From Planctomycetota bacterium (GTDB lineage Bacteria > Planctomycetota > UBA11346): a stretch of DNA of 35,706 nt. The notes under the pieces were generated by a model. The model did no database searches, had not been told where the DNA came from, and saw nothing but the letters and a program-made list of their open reading frames with translations. The position numbers were made by a program, and so were the translations under genes. Where the stretch lies: NCBI GenBank assembly GCA_023150565.1, contig JAKLKR010000016.1, positions 7,429 to 43,134 of the forward strand, in the 5' to 3' direction. This document shows positions 7,064 through 16,048 of this stretch, piece after piece (within the stretch, counting starts at the first letter, position 1; each line of letters begins with the position of its first letter).

Positions 7064-8800
7064 TCAGACCGATTTGCCGTCGACGAACACCAGCCGTGGC
7101 TGCAGCTCGCCACGCCAACGGCCGGCCTCGGGCCGCACCAGCAGGTCGAAACGGACCCCGGTGGAACTGAATGCGGCGATGTGCTTGCCGGCACGCCAGG
7201 CGAGGAATTCGCGCATGCCGCCACCGGCATCGGTGAGCGCCCCGCGCAGGTGGTCGCCGTCGCGGCCGAAGGGCTTGGGCCGCGACACGAAGGTCGCCTG
7301 GCGCACCTGCACCACCGGCTCGGCGTTGCCGACCCCGAACGGGCCCATGGTCTCGAGCTGGCGGAAGAACTCCTGGTCGAGCTCGGCCAGGGCCGCCTCG
7401 GCATCGTAGCCGGTGGTGAGGGCATGGCTGCCGGCCGGCACCCGTTCGGCCACGTGCTGCTCGAAGGCGGCGCTGAAGTCGACCACCCGCGCCGGATCGA
7501 TGGTCAGCCCGGCGGCCATGGCGTGGCCGCCGCCCTTGAGCAGGAACGGCCGGCAGGCGTCGAGGGCATGGCCGAGGTGCACGCTCGGCACCGAGCGCAG
7601 ACTGCCCTTGCCCACCCCTTCGTTGATAGCGATCACCGCCGCCGGCTTGCCGAACTGCTCGACCAGGCGGCTGGCGACGATGCCCACCACCCCCGGGTGC
7701 CAGCCCTCGCCGGCGAACACCAGGCTGGCACGCGAACGCGCGGCGCCGCTCTCGGCCTCGGCGATGAGGTCGGCGGTGAGCAGCTGGGTGAGGCGCTTGC
7801 GCTCCTCGTTCTCGGCCACGATCGCGTCCAGCTCGACGCGCGCGCTGGCGGCATCGGGGGCGGTGAGCAGGCGGATGTTGGCCATCGCGCTGCCCACCCG
7901 GCCGGAGGCGTTGAGCAGCGGACCCAGCCGCCAGCCGACCTCGCCGGCGGCGATCTGTCCTTCGAGCCGGGCCTGCTCGAGCAGCGCGCGCAGGCCGGGA
8001 TTGGCGGTGCGCGCCAGCGCGCCCAGGCCGTGGTGGACCAGGATGCGGTTCTCGCCGGTGAGGGCGGCGCAGTCGGCCACCGTGCCCACCGCCACCAGGG
8101 CGAGGGCGTCGAGCAGGAACTCGCGCAGCGGCTGGGGCAGGCGTTCGGCCCCGGCCAGCTCGACCGCGGTCGCCCAGGCCAGCTTCCAGGCCACCCCGAC
8201 CCCGGCCAGGGCCTTGTCGGGATAGGTGCAGTCGGGGCGGTTGGGATTGCACACCGCGGTGCACTGCGGCAGCCCGCCCTGGGGCAGGTGGTGGTCGGTG
8301 ATCACCACCGTGCAGCCGGTAGCCTGCTCGATGCGCTGCGCCCAGCCGCCGTCGGCGATGCCGCAGTCGACGGTGATCATCAGCTGCGCCTGGTGCGCCT
8401 TGACCGCCTCCAGGCTGGCCTCGGACAGGCCATAGCCGTCGATGCGCCGGTGCGGGATCCACACCACCGCCTCGTGGGCGCAGGCGCGCACGAACCACGC
8501 CAGCAGCGCCGCGGCGGTCGAACCATCGACGTCATAGTCGCCGTGGATGAGGATGCGCTCGCGCCCGGCGATGGCCTGGGCGAAGCGCTTGGCCGCCACC
8601 GGCATGCCCGCCATCAAGTGCGGCTTGTGCAGGTCGGACAGGCGCTTGGCCAGCCAGGACTCGGCCTGCTGGGCGCCCTGCACGCCACGCAGGGCGAGCA
8701 GGCGCGCCGCCAAGGCGCCGTAACGGCCCTCGTGCTCCAGCTCGGCGACCACGTCGGCGGGCGGATCGCGGCGGACCCAGGAACGGGAGGCGGTGAGCAC
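7064..8800 (-). CDS. recJ: Single-stranded-DNA-specific exonuclease RecJ
   Basis: This 578-residue protein starts at GTG 8800. DHH-phosphoesterase motifs appear in order: GDYDVDG (87-93), DCG (145-147), TDHH (168-171) and GTVADCA (Asp243). The DHHA1 part has GWHPGVVGIVASRL (366-379), GKGSLRS and GGGHAMAAG (423-431), and an OB-fold-like C-terminus follows. RecJ degrades single-stranded DNA 5' to 3' in RecFOR recombination, base-excision and mismatch repair, using Mn/Mg held by the DHH aspartates. All expected metal ligands are present. It is divergent from the M16 protease gene across 185 bp in which I could not place a convincing promoter. Confidence 0.97.
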   Translation of the reverse strand: MLTASRSWVRRDPPADVVAELEHEGRYGALAARLLALRGVQGAQQAESWLAKRLSDLHKPHLMAGMPVAAKRFAQAIAGRERILIHGDYDVDGSTAAALLAWFVRACAHEAVVWIPHRRIDGYGLSEASLEAVKAHQAQLMITVDCGIADGGWAQRIEQATGCTVVITDHHLPQGGLPQCTAVCNPNRPDCTYPDKALAGVGVAWKLAWATAVELAGAERLPQPLREFLLDALALVAVGTVADCAALTGENRILVHHGLGALARTANPGLRALLEQARLEGQIAAGEVGWRLGPLLNASGRVGSAMANIRLLTAPDAASARVELDAIVAENEERKRLTQLLTADLIAEAESGAARSRASLVFAGEGWHPGVVGIVASRLVEQFGKPAAVIAINEGVGKGSLRSVPSVHLGHALDACRPFLLKGGGHAMAAGLTIDPARVVDFSAAFEQHVAERVPAGSHALTTGYDAEAALAELDQEFFRQLETMGPFGVGNAEPVVQVRQATFVSRPKPFGRDGDHLRGALTDAGGGMREFLAWRAGKHIAAFSSTGVRFDLLVRPEAGRWRGELQPRLVFVDGKSV

Positions 8801-8985
8801 GGTGGCGGGTTCCGGAGGCGCGGTGGGTTGCGGGCGGGCGGGCCACCGCGTGCACCGCTTCTAGTGGCGGGATGGGCCAGTCCAGGGTTCCCGCCTGCAT
8901 GGCCCCGCGACGACGAGAGTGAGATGCCGCCGGAAACGCCCACGTCGCAGGCTGGTCAAAGCGGATTGCGGGCTACCGTGCGCCG

Positions 8986-11778
8986 ATGCCCATCCGCCTC
9001 CCCCTTCTGCGCCAGCTCCTCCTCACCGCCGCGGTCGCCGCCTGCGCCGCCGCCGACCCCGGCCTGGCCCCCGATCCGGCGGTGGTGGCCGGCCGCCTCG
9101 ACAACGGCCTGCGCTGGTACGCGATGGCCAACCAGCAGCCCAAGGACAAGGCCAGCCTGCGTCTGCGCATCGCCTCCGGCAGCCTACAGGAGCGCGACGA
9201 GCAGCGCGGCCTGGCCCACTACCTCGAGCACATGGCCTTCAACGGCTCCACCCACTTCCCCGCCGGCACCCTGATCAAGAGCCTGCAGGACATGGGCATC
9301 GCCTTCGGTCACCACAGCAACGCCCACACCGGCCAGGACGAGACCGTCTACAAGCTCGACCTGCCCGACGCCACTCCCGGCACCCTCGAGAAGGGCCTGC
9401 TGCTGCTCGCCGACCAGGCCGGCGGCCTGCTCCTGGCGGCGGAGGAGGTCGAACGCGAGAAGGGCGTGATCCTGGCCGAGATGCGCGACAAGGAGGGCCC
9501 GGGCTGGCGCGAATACCAGGCGATGATGGCGGTGGTGGCGCGCGGCACCCGCGCCCCCACCCGCTACCCGATCGGCACCGAAGCGACGGTGAAGGGCGCC
9601 ACCCGCGCCCTGCTGGTGGACTATTACGACCACTGGTACCGCCCCGAGCGCATGGACCTGGCGGTGGTAGGCGCGCTTGAGCCGGCGGCGGTGGCGCCGC
9701 TGGTCAAGAAGCTGTTCGGCGGCATGGCCGCGCGCGCCCCGGCCGAGCGCGAGCCCGACCTCGGCACCCCGCCGGCCGGGCTGCAGGTGCTGGTGCACCG
9801 CGAGGCGGAGGCCAACGGCACCCGCGCCGGCATCTGGCTGCTGCGTCGCCAGCCGCGCCCTGACGACGGCGCCGGCCTGCGCCGGGGCGAAGTCGCCCGA
9901 GACCTCGCCGAGGCCGCGCTGGGCCAGCGCCTGGCGCGCCTGGCGCAGGAGGACAAGGACTGCCCCATCCTCGGCGCCGGCCCCTTCTCGCACCACGAGC
10001 CCGAAGGCTATGTGCGCGCCGGCCTGCAGGCCCAGGTGCGGCCGGGCCGCGCCGTCGACGCCATCGCCCTGCTCGAACGCGAGCTGCGGCGCATGATCGT
10101 GCACGGCCCCACCGCCGCCGAGCTGGCCACCGAGGTGGCGCGCCACCGCACCGCGCTCGAGCAGGCGGTGGCCGGGGCGAGCAACCGCACCAACGCCGCG
10201 CTGGCCACCGCCATCGTCAGTTCGGCGGGCGAGCGCCGCACCTTCCTCTCGCCGGCCCAGGATCTGGCGCTGCAGCAGCCGTGGCTCGCCGCGCTCACCC
10301 CCGCCGACTGCCGCGAGGCCTATGCCCGCACCTGGGATGGCGCCTCGGCCCTGTCCGTCACGGTGACCGGTGCGGACGACCTGGGCGCCTCCGGCGAAGC
10401 CAAGGTGCGCGCCGCCTGGCAGGCGGCGCACGCCGAGGCCCCCGCCGCCCCGGTGGAACGCGCCCAGGCCGCCTTCGCCTATGCCACACGCCCCGATCCG
10501 GGCGCGATCGCCCAGGCCGATGCCGCCCCCTATGCCATCCGCCGCCTGCGCTTCGCCAACGGCGTGGCCGCCAATCTCATGCGCCTGACCTGGCAGAAGG
10601 ACCAGGTGCAGGTGACCTTCCGCTTCGACATCGCCAGCGACGCCCCGGCCGGGGTGCGCGAGTTCGCCGGCATGACGGTGGTCGCGGGCGGGCTCGGCCG
10701 CCACAGCGTGATCGAGCTGAGCACCCTGCTCGCCGGTCGCGGCGTGGGCATGCCCGCCCTCGGCATCGGCGACGGTGCCGCCACCCTGGGGATGTCCTGC
10801 CGCAGCAGCGAGCTCGAGCTGGCGCTGCAGCTGCTGCGCGCCGGGGTGGTCGACCCCGGCTGGCGCGAAGAGGCCGGGACCATGGCCAAGGCGCGCTGGA
10901 AGACCGCACTCGAGGCGCGTGCCAGCGACCTCGACGCCCAGGTGGCGCTGGCCTTCGAGCGCCTGACGGTGGGCGACGACGCCCATCGCCGCAGCGCCAC
11001 CGCCGAGGAGGCGGAGCGGGTCGACCTGGCCGCGGTCAAGGCCTGGTTCGCACCGCGCATAGCCGCCGCCCCGCTGACGGTGACGGTGGCCGGCGACATC
11101 GATCCGGCCAAGGCCGAGGAGCTGGTGGCGGCCTATGCCGGCTCGCTGCCCAAGCGCCCCGCACCCGCGGTATGGGCCGATCCCGCCGCCGGCCTGCTAC
11201 CCGCCACCCCGCCCAGGCGCGAGCGGGTCGCGATCGAGGTCCCCGGCGCCGCCGCCCGCGCCCTGGTGCAAGTGGCCTGGCCCACGGTCGACTACCGCGA
11301 TCCGCGGGTGGTGCGCCGGCTCGGCCTGCTCGCCAGCGCGTTCTCCGAACGTCTGCGCGAGGAGCTGCGCGAGCGCCTCGGCCAGGCCTATTCGCCATAC
11401 GCCTACCACCAGGCGAGCGAGACCCGCCAGGGCCAGGGCTTCCTGCTGGTGCGCGCCGAGGTCGCCCCCGACCAGGCGGGCAAGGCCGAGGAGGCCATCC
11501 GCGCCATCGCCGCCGCCCTGGCCAAGGACGGCCTCGACGAGTCCCAGCTCGGCCAGGTCAAGAATCCCCTGGTGAAGGAGCTGGGAGCGATCCGTCAGAC
11601 CAACCGCTTCTGGTTCCGCGCCGCCGACGAGGCCCAGAACCGGCCCTTCCGTCTCGACTGGCTGGCCGGCCAGGAGGCCGACTACGCCGCGGTCACCGCC
11701 GAGGACCTCTCGGCCCTGGCCAGGATCCACCTTGCCGGCGCACCGGTCACCGTGGTCGGGGTGTGCAAGGGCAAGTGA
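8986..11778 (+). CDS. Exported M16 family zinc protease (two tandem halves)
   Basis: This 930-residue protein has an N-terminal signal sequence (RLPLLRQLLLTAAVAACAA). The inverted zinc motif HYLEH is at 78-82, with Glu158 and the likely third ligand Glu165 in EREKGVILAE. The sequence RLDNGLRWYAMANQQP and the block DYYDHWYRPERMDLAVVG are typical of the active M16 half. The second half (about 500-930) repeats the fold without the zinc motif and has REELRERLGQAYSPYAY. Bacterial relatives of about 930 residues, PqqL-like, act in the periplasm as clam-shell peptidases degrading short peptides. Neighbours are unrelated, so the substrate is unknown. Confidence 0.92.
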   Translation: MPIRLPLLRQLLLTAAVAACAAADPGLAPDPAVVAGRLDNGLRWYAMANQQPKDKASLRLRIASGSLQERDEQRGLAHYLEHMAFNGSTHFPAGTLIKSLQDMGIAFGHHSNAHTGQDETVYKLDLPDATPGTLEKGLLLLADQAGGLLLAAEEVEREKGVILAEMRDKEGPGWREYQAMMAVVARGTRAPTRYPIGTEATVKGATRALLVDYYDHWYRPERMDLAVVGALEPAAVAPLVKKLFGGMAARAPAEREPDLGTPPAGLQVLVHREAEANGTRAGIWLLRRQPRPDDGAGLRRGEVARDLAEAALGQRLARLAQEDKDCPILGAGPFSHHEPEGYVRAGLQAQVRPGRAVDAIALLERELRRMIVHGPTAAELATEVARHRTALEQAVAGASNRTNAALATAIVSSAGERRTFLSPAQDLALQQPWLAALTPADCREAYARTWDGASALSVTVTGADDLGASGEAKVRAAWQAAHAEAPAAPVERAQAAFAYATRPDPGAIAQADAAPYAIRRLRFANGVAANLMRLTWQKDQVQVTFRFDIASDAPAGVREFAGMTVVAGGLGRHSVIELSTLLAGRGVGMPALGIGDGAATLGMSCRSSELELALQLLRAGVVDPGWREEAGTMAKARWKTALEARASDLDAQVALAFERLTVGDDAHRRSATAEEAERVDLAAVKAWFAPRIAAAPLTVTVAGDIDPAKAEELVAAYAGSLPKRPAPAVWADPAAGLLPATPPRRERVAIEVPGAAARALVQVAWPTVDYRDPRVVRRLGLLASAFSERLREELRERLGQAYSPYAYHQASETRQGQGFLLVRAEVAPDQAGKAEEAIRAIAAALAKDGLDESQLGQVKNPLVKELGAIRQTNRFWFRAADEAQNRPFRLDWLAGQEADYAAVTAEDLSALARIHLAGAPVTVVGVCKGK

Positions 11779-11800
11779 CCGGCGCGACGGCTGGACGGGA

Positions 11801-13018
11801 TCAGACGATCTCGTCCGGCAGGATCACCGCCCCCTGCTGCTTCCAATAGCCCCCGGCGAGCAGGTGGCCCACCACCGCCCGCTGCAGGCTGGTGGCGGGC
11901 ACGAGGCGCGCCGGGTCGGCCTTGGCATCGCCCAGCACCCGTTCGCGGATCTGCTCACCGCTCAGGTCGGGGTGCGGATGGAGGTGGAACAGGCGCTGGA
12001 AGCGCACCAGGTTCGACTCCGCCGGCAGGTGGCGGGCGAGCTGGCTGTCGAACATCCACGAGATGCTGATCACCGCCTTGAACGCGTGGCGGGGGTAGTG
12101 GCGCGGGAAGAAGTCGCGTGCCTGGCGCAGCGATTCCCGGCAGGCATCCGCATCGAGCCCGCCACCGGCGGGGATGTGCAGGAACAGCACCGGGTCGCCG
12201 CGCCCCAACACCTGCTCCCAGTCCGCGGCCGCGAAGGCGCTGGGCTGGCGGGCGGCGTTGCCGTCACCGTCCACGGCATGGCCGCGCCAGCCCTCCGGCC
12301 CCTCGCTGAACACGGTGGTGAAGCCGGCGGGATCGCGCGGCGTGCGCGCGACCTCCTGCCACTGGCCGTCGCCGCGCAGGTCGAGGCGGCCTTCCATCAG
12401 CATCGCCAGCCGTCCGTCGCGGCGGTGGCGCAGCACGCGCACGCGCGCCTCCCAGTGGGCGAGATTGTACTGCAGGCGGCCAAGCTCGTGCAGACTGCCG
12501 GCAAGCTGGCACCACAGCCAGCCCATGCGGTCGAAACCCCAATGGCCCTTGGCGCGGCGGTACTCCTCCATCCAGCGCCCGAGGTCGCGCAGGCCGGCGG
12601 CGGTGACCCCATCGGCGATGCCGCGCTCGCGGTTGCGCGCGAACAGGTCGTCGACGCAGCCGAGCACCGCCCAGGCGTAGACCAGCGGGGCGGCGGGATG
12701 CAGGTCGGCGGAGGGCAGCGGCCAGGACCAGCCGCCACCGTCAGGCGCCAACCGCCGCGCCAGCACCAGGCTGCGGGCATGGGCGGCCAGCGTCCCCAGG
12801 GCTGGCAGGGTGCGCAGCGCCGCCAAGCCCTCGACCAGGACCGCGGCCGGTTCGGCGGCCAGCCCGGCCCGGCGGGCGGCAGTGGCGATCGCCTCGGCGT
12901 CCAGGAAGGAGGGAACCCCCTCCCCCAGCTGGGCACCGTGCTCGCTCCAGCCGGCGGCCAGGGCGGCGCGCTGGTCGGTCAGTCCAAGGGCCGTGGCGAC
13001 GGCATCGAGATCAGGCAT
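11801..13018 (-). CDS. Acyltransferase-like protein with NAT_N and GNAT_C domain architecture
   Basis: This 405-residue protein has no signal peptide. The C-terminal half (about 265-345) carries the pattern known from GNAT_C-type proteins: VLFLHIPAGG, then DACRESLRQARDFFP, AVISISWMFDSQL and LPAESNLVRFQRLF. The N-terminal half is helical (WMEEYRRAKGHWGF, MGWLWCQLAGSLHELGRLQYN), as in the NAT_N partner domain. Proteins with this pair are annotated as acyltransferases, but to my knowledge substrates are not established. It converges with the M16 gene (22-nt gap) and follows the membrane-protease gene by 13 nt, so it is probably co-transcribed with it. Confidence 0.65.
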   Translation of the reverse strand: MPDLDAVATALGLTDQRAALAAGWSEHGAQLGEGVPSFLDAEAIATAARRAGLAAEPAAVLVEGLAALRTLPALGTLAAHARSLVLARRLAPDGGGWSWPLPSADLHPAAPLVYAWAVLGCVDDLFARNRERGIADGVTAAGLRDLGRWMEEYRRAKGHWGFDRMGWLWCQLAGSLHELGRLQYNLAHWEARVRVLRHRRDGRLAMLMEGRLDLRGDGQWQEVARTPRDPAGFTTVFSEGPEGWRGHAVDGDGNAARQPSAFAAADWEQVLGRGDPVLFLHIPAGGGLDADACRESLRQARDFFPRHYPRHAFKAVISISWMFDSQLARHLPAESNLVRFQRLFHLHPHPDLSGEQIRERVLGDAKADPARLVPATSLQRAVVGHLLAGGYWKQQGAVILPDEIV

Positions 13019-13031
13019 GCCTGCCGGTTTT

Positions 13032-13652
13032 CTAACGTTCCCACAGGATTACCAGCGCCCACGTCGAGAGCAGCAGCAGGACCCCGGCGATGAGCACCAG
13101 GGACAGCGGCCGACCGACCTTGGCGCAGTCGCTCTCGGGCGGCCAGAAGTTGCCGGCGAGGTTGCGCACCAGGCCGCTGACATGGGTGATGAACAACCCC
13201 GCGCACAGGCCCGACAGCACCTCGCGCGCGGTCCCGGGCTGATGCACCCACATGCGCGCGATCAATACCGGGGCCAGCACCAGCGGCACGGTGTAGGGGG
13301 CGATGAGGATGAGGGTGCCGCGGAAGGGATCGGCCTGGTCATGGACCACCGCCCCGCCTTCGCTGTCGCTGAATTCGACCTTGCGGATGCGGACCGCGGT
13401 CAGAAGGCACAGCAGAGCATGGCACGCCTCGTGCAAAGCCGTGTGGAGCAGGTGGTTGGGCCGCTTGAAAAAGGCCAGGACAAGGCCCGCGGCGGCGCCC
13501 AGGGCGACCGCCCAGGGATCCTGCGGGGGATGCAGGTGGCTGCGCACCGCGTCGACCAGCAGGTCGACGCACCAGGGCAGGCCGAGAAACCCCAGCACCG
13601 CCGCCACCAGCACCCGCGCCAGGCGATCCAACCACCGCATGGCGCGCATCAT
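13032..13652 (-). CDS. M50-like membrane metalloprotease
   Basis: This is a 206-residue protein started at MMRAMRWLD; longer in-frame starts would run into the divergent MBL gene. The zinc motif HEACH is at residues 74-78 in a hydrophobic stretch. A candidate third ligand, Asp175, lies in NFWPPESD, resembling the distal Asp of M50/site-2 proteases. Hydrophobic segments near 12-28, 46-62, 113-133, 145-160 and 184-203 predict four to five membrane passes. M50 enzymes cleave substrates within the membrane, often anti-sigma factors, but no such substrate gene is adjacent. The resemblance is short and motif-based, so specificity is unknown. Confidence 0.6.
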   Translation of the reverse strand: MMRAMRWLDRLARVLVAAVLGFLGLPWCVDLLVDAVRSHLHPPQDPWAVALGAAAGLVLAFFKRPNHLLHTALHEACHALLCLLTAVRIRKVEFSDSEGGAVVHDQADPFRGTLILIAPYTVPLVLAPVLIARMWVHQPGTAREVLSGLCAGLFITHVSGLVRNLAGNFWPPESDCAKVGRPLSLVLIAGVLLLLSTWALVILWER

Positions 13653-13740
13653 GTGCCGCTCCGGAAGCGCTCCAGCCGCGGTTGCGCCTGCCCTTGGTCG
13701 CCATAGCGTTCGCCGGTCAGGAACCAGAGGGCGGAACGGC

Positions 13741-14697
13741 ATGTCCATGCGGATACGGATGTGGGGTGTGCGAGGGTCGATTGCCGCCCCCCTCACGTCC
13801 GCCCAACTGCGCGACAAGGCCCGCCAATTGCTGACCCAGGCGCGCGCCGAGGACCTCGCCTCGCCGGAGGCGATCGAGGCCCTGATCGACCGCAGCGAGC
13901 ACGCCTGGACCTATGGCGGCAACACCAGCTGCCTCGAGGTCTCCTTCGCCGACCAGGTGTTCGTGCTCGACGCCGGCACCGGCCTGCGCGCCCTGGGCGG
14001 CAAGCTGATGGCCGATGGGCGCGGCAAGGGCCACGGCCTGCACGTGTTCTTCACCCATTTCCACTGGGACCACATCTGCGGCTTCCCGTTCTTCGCCCCC
14101 ATCTACATCCCGGGGCGCGAGGTGTCGGTGTGGTCCGGACGCAGCGATGCCGCCGAACTGCTCGCCACCCAGATGGGCGGCGCGCACTTCCCGGTGAAAT
14201 GGAACAGCCTGCCCAGCCGCATCACCTGCCGCCAGCTGCCCGAGGACGCCGCCACCGCGGTGGGCGGGGCGCAGGTGCGCATCCTGCCGCTGATCCATCC
14301 CGACAAGGCCTACGGCTACCGCATCGACCACGGCGGCCGGGCGATGTGCTACCTCAGCGACACCGAGGTGAGCAAGACCCCGCACCGGGTGGCCGAGACC
14401 TACGCCGACTTCGTGCGCGGGGCCGACGTGGTGGTGGTGGACGCCATGTACGGCTTCCTCGACTACCACGACCACATCAATTTCGGCCATTCGACCATCT
14501 TCAATTTCATCGACTTCTTCAAGGATGCCGACATCGGCGAACTGGTGATCTTCCACCACGACCCGATGGCCGGCGATGCCGCCGTGACCCGGCTGCTGAC
14601 CGACGCCCAGCGCTACAAGCAGCTCATCGCGCCCGAGGCGCGCTGGACCCTGAGCGCCGCGCGCGAGGGCCAGACCTGGGACCTCGCCGCGCGCTGA
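13741..14697 (+). CDS. Metallo-beta-lactamase-fold hydrolase
   Basis: This is a 318-residue protein started at ATG 13741, preceded by AGAGGG. It opens with the hallmark MWGVRGS and later TYGGNTSCLEV, typical of an MBL subfamily related to phosphodiesterases of the PhnP/RNase Z type. Metal ligands are all present: THFHWDH at 105-111 (H106, H108, D110, H111), His186 in IHPDK, Asp207 in YLSDTE, and His272/273 in FHHDP. Two metal ions should activate water for hydrolysis, probably of a phosphodiester. There is no signal peptide, so it is cytoplasmic. It is divergent from the M50-like gene (88 bp apart) and 54 nt upstream of the HTH-repeat gene, possibly one transcript. Confidence 0.85.
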   Translation: MSMRIRMWGVRGSIAAPLTSAQLRDKARQLLTQARAEDLASPEAIEALIDRSEHAWTYGGNTSCLEVSFADQVFVLDAGTGLRALGGKLMADGRGKGHGLHVFFTHFHWDHICGFPFFAPIYIPGREVSVWSGRSDAAELLATQMGGAHFPVKWNSLPSRITCRQLPEDAATAVGGAQVRILPLIHPDKAYGYRIDHGGRAMCYLSDTEVSKTPHRVAETYADFVRGADVVVVDAMYGFLDYHDHINFGHSTIFNFIDFFKDADIGELVIFHHDPMAGDAAVTRLLTDAQRYKQLIAPEARWTLSAAREGQTWDLAAR

Positions 14698-14751
14698 CCC
14701 GCCTCCGCGACTCTCCGCCGTTCCCCGCCGACCAACGTCAGGACCCGCCCC

Positions 14752-15942
14752 ATGGCCCGTCTCCAGGACCTCCTGGCCCAGCACCTCGAGCAGCGCAACC
14801 TCGCCGCCCGCACCTTCGCCGACCGCAGCGGGATACCGTACCCGACCCTGCTCGGGGTGCTCAACAAGGGCACCGTCCCGCGCAAGCCGGAGCACCGCGA
14901 AGCCCTGCGCCGCGAACTCGGGGTCGATGCCGGGGCGTGGGCGGGGATCCTCGCCGCCAGCCAGCGCGACGGGGTCGAGATCCCCACCGAGGGCCCGCTC
15001 ACCCTCCAGCAGCTGGTGCTCAAGCACCTGCTCGCCCAGGGCCACACCGAGCAGAGCTTCGCCAAGGCCACCGGCATCCCCTATCCCACCCTGATGGGGG
15101 TCACCCGGCGCAGCGCCCTCCCGCGCGCCGACACCCTCGCCCGCCTGGCCGAGACCCTGGGCGTGCCGCTCGAGCAGGTGCGCGCCGCCGCCGAGTGTTC
15201 GCGCAGCGGGCGACGGGACGGCGCCGGCGACGACAGCGACGGCGGCCCGGTCGCTGACGACACCGGCTCCGACCAGACCGCCGATGCCGGCCTTCCCACC
15301 CCCAGCCTGGCCCAGCTCGCCGCCGAGGCGGTGGCGCTCTCCGGCGGCAGCATCGCCGCCTGGGCGCGCCAGCACGGCGTGCCCTATCTCAGCCTCACCC
15401 GCCTGATCACCCATGGCGAACCGCCGCGCAAGCAGGCCGCGCTCGATCCCCTGCGGGCGGCGCTCAACCTCGGCCCCGAGCGCTTCACCGCCTGCCTGGC
15501 GCGCAGCCGCAACCACCCCGAACCAGCGCACGTGGCCAAGCACAACGAACAGCCGGTCACCCCGCTGCAGGCCGCGCTGCAGGCCGCGGTGCAGGAGCGC
15601 AACCTCACCCTCAAGGCATTCTCGGAGGCGGTCGACCTCAGCCCGCTCACCGCTTCCCGCCTGCTCAAGGCCGGCGAGCTGCCCGGCCGCGTCACCACCC
15701 ACGAGAAGCTGCGCGCCTTCCTCGGCCTGGGCAGCGACGACTACCAGGGCCTGCTGAACCGCAGCCGCAGCGCCAGCGCCGCCGGCGCCCAGCATCTCGA
15801 AGCGCCGCCGTTGCCTGCCCAGGCCGAACCCGCCCCATCCACCGCCCTGAGCGACGATGGCCTGCTTGCCGCCATCCGCGTGCTCAACCCCGGCCAGCGC
15901 AACGAGGTCGAACGCCTGGTGCGTACCCTGCGCGGCGGCTGA
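14752..15942 (+). CDS. Protein with four tandem Cro/C1-like helix-turn-helix repeats
   Basis: This 396-residue protein has an AGGAC Shine-Dalgarno just upstream. Four repeats of about 65 residues can be aligned by eye: about 4-69 (SGIPYPTLLGVLNKGTVPRK), 84-148 (TGIPYPTLMGVTRRSALPR), 186-252 (HGVPYLSLTRLITHGEPPRK) and 271-337 (VDLSPLTASRLLKAGELPGR). Each has the pattern of an XRE helix-turn-helix: two helices, a recognition helix with xxPYPTL, and a closing basic/proline turn. Repeats 2 and 3 are joined by an acidic linker (149-182), and a short helical tail (366-396) ends the protein. Usual XRE proteins carry one such domain. DNA binding is inferred; target and partners are unknown. An alternative is a non-DNA-binding scaffold built from this fold. 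Confidence 0.75.
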   Translation: MARLQDLLAQHLEQRNLAARTFADRSGIPYPTLLGVLNKGTVPRKPEHREALRRELGVDAGAWAGILAASQRDGVEIPTEGPLTLQQLVLKHLLAQGHTEQSFAKATGIPYPTLMGVTRRSALPRADTLARLAETLGVPLEQVRAAAECSRSGRRDGAGDDSDGGPVADDTGSDQTADAGLPTPSLAQLAAEAVALSGGSIAAWARQHGVPYLSLTRLITHGEPPRKQAALDPLRAALNLGPERFTACLARSRNHPEPAHVAKHNEQPVTPLQAALQAAVQERNLTLKAFSEAVDLSPLTASRLLKAGELPGRVTTHEKLRAFLGLGSDDYQGLLNRSRSASAAGAQHLEAPPLPAQAEPAPSTALSDDGLLAAIRVLNPGQRNEVERLVRTLRGG

Positions 15943-15956
15943 ACACGTTGCAAGAC

Positions 15957-16003
15957 GGAACGACGACGCCCGCCGGATGGTATCCGGCGGGCGTCATCGT
16001 TCC
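15957..16003. terminator. Bidirectional terminator, 22-bp stem
   Basis: GGAACGA plus GACGCCCGCCGGAT (15957-15978) pairs with 15982-16003 with one mismatch around a 3-nt loop. It lies in the 106-bp gap between the convergent HTH-repeat and aldolase genes, so it should serve both. No long T-run accompanies it on either side. Confidence 0.85.
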
Positions 16004-16048
16004 TGGAACCGGCCCCCGGTGCGCAGGCACCGCGGGCCGCAGGCGGGC

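Noticed and set aside
8801..8985. Promoters in the recJ/M16 divergent gap
   Set aside because: No hexamer pair with acceptable spacing was visible, so none is reported.
6983..9274. A 763-codon plus-strand frame
   Set aside because: It lies antisense to recJ, whose motifs are unambiguous.
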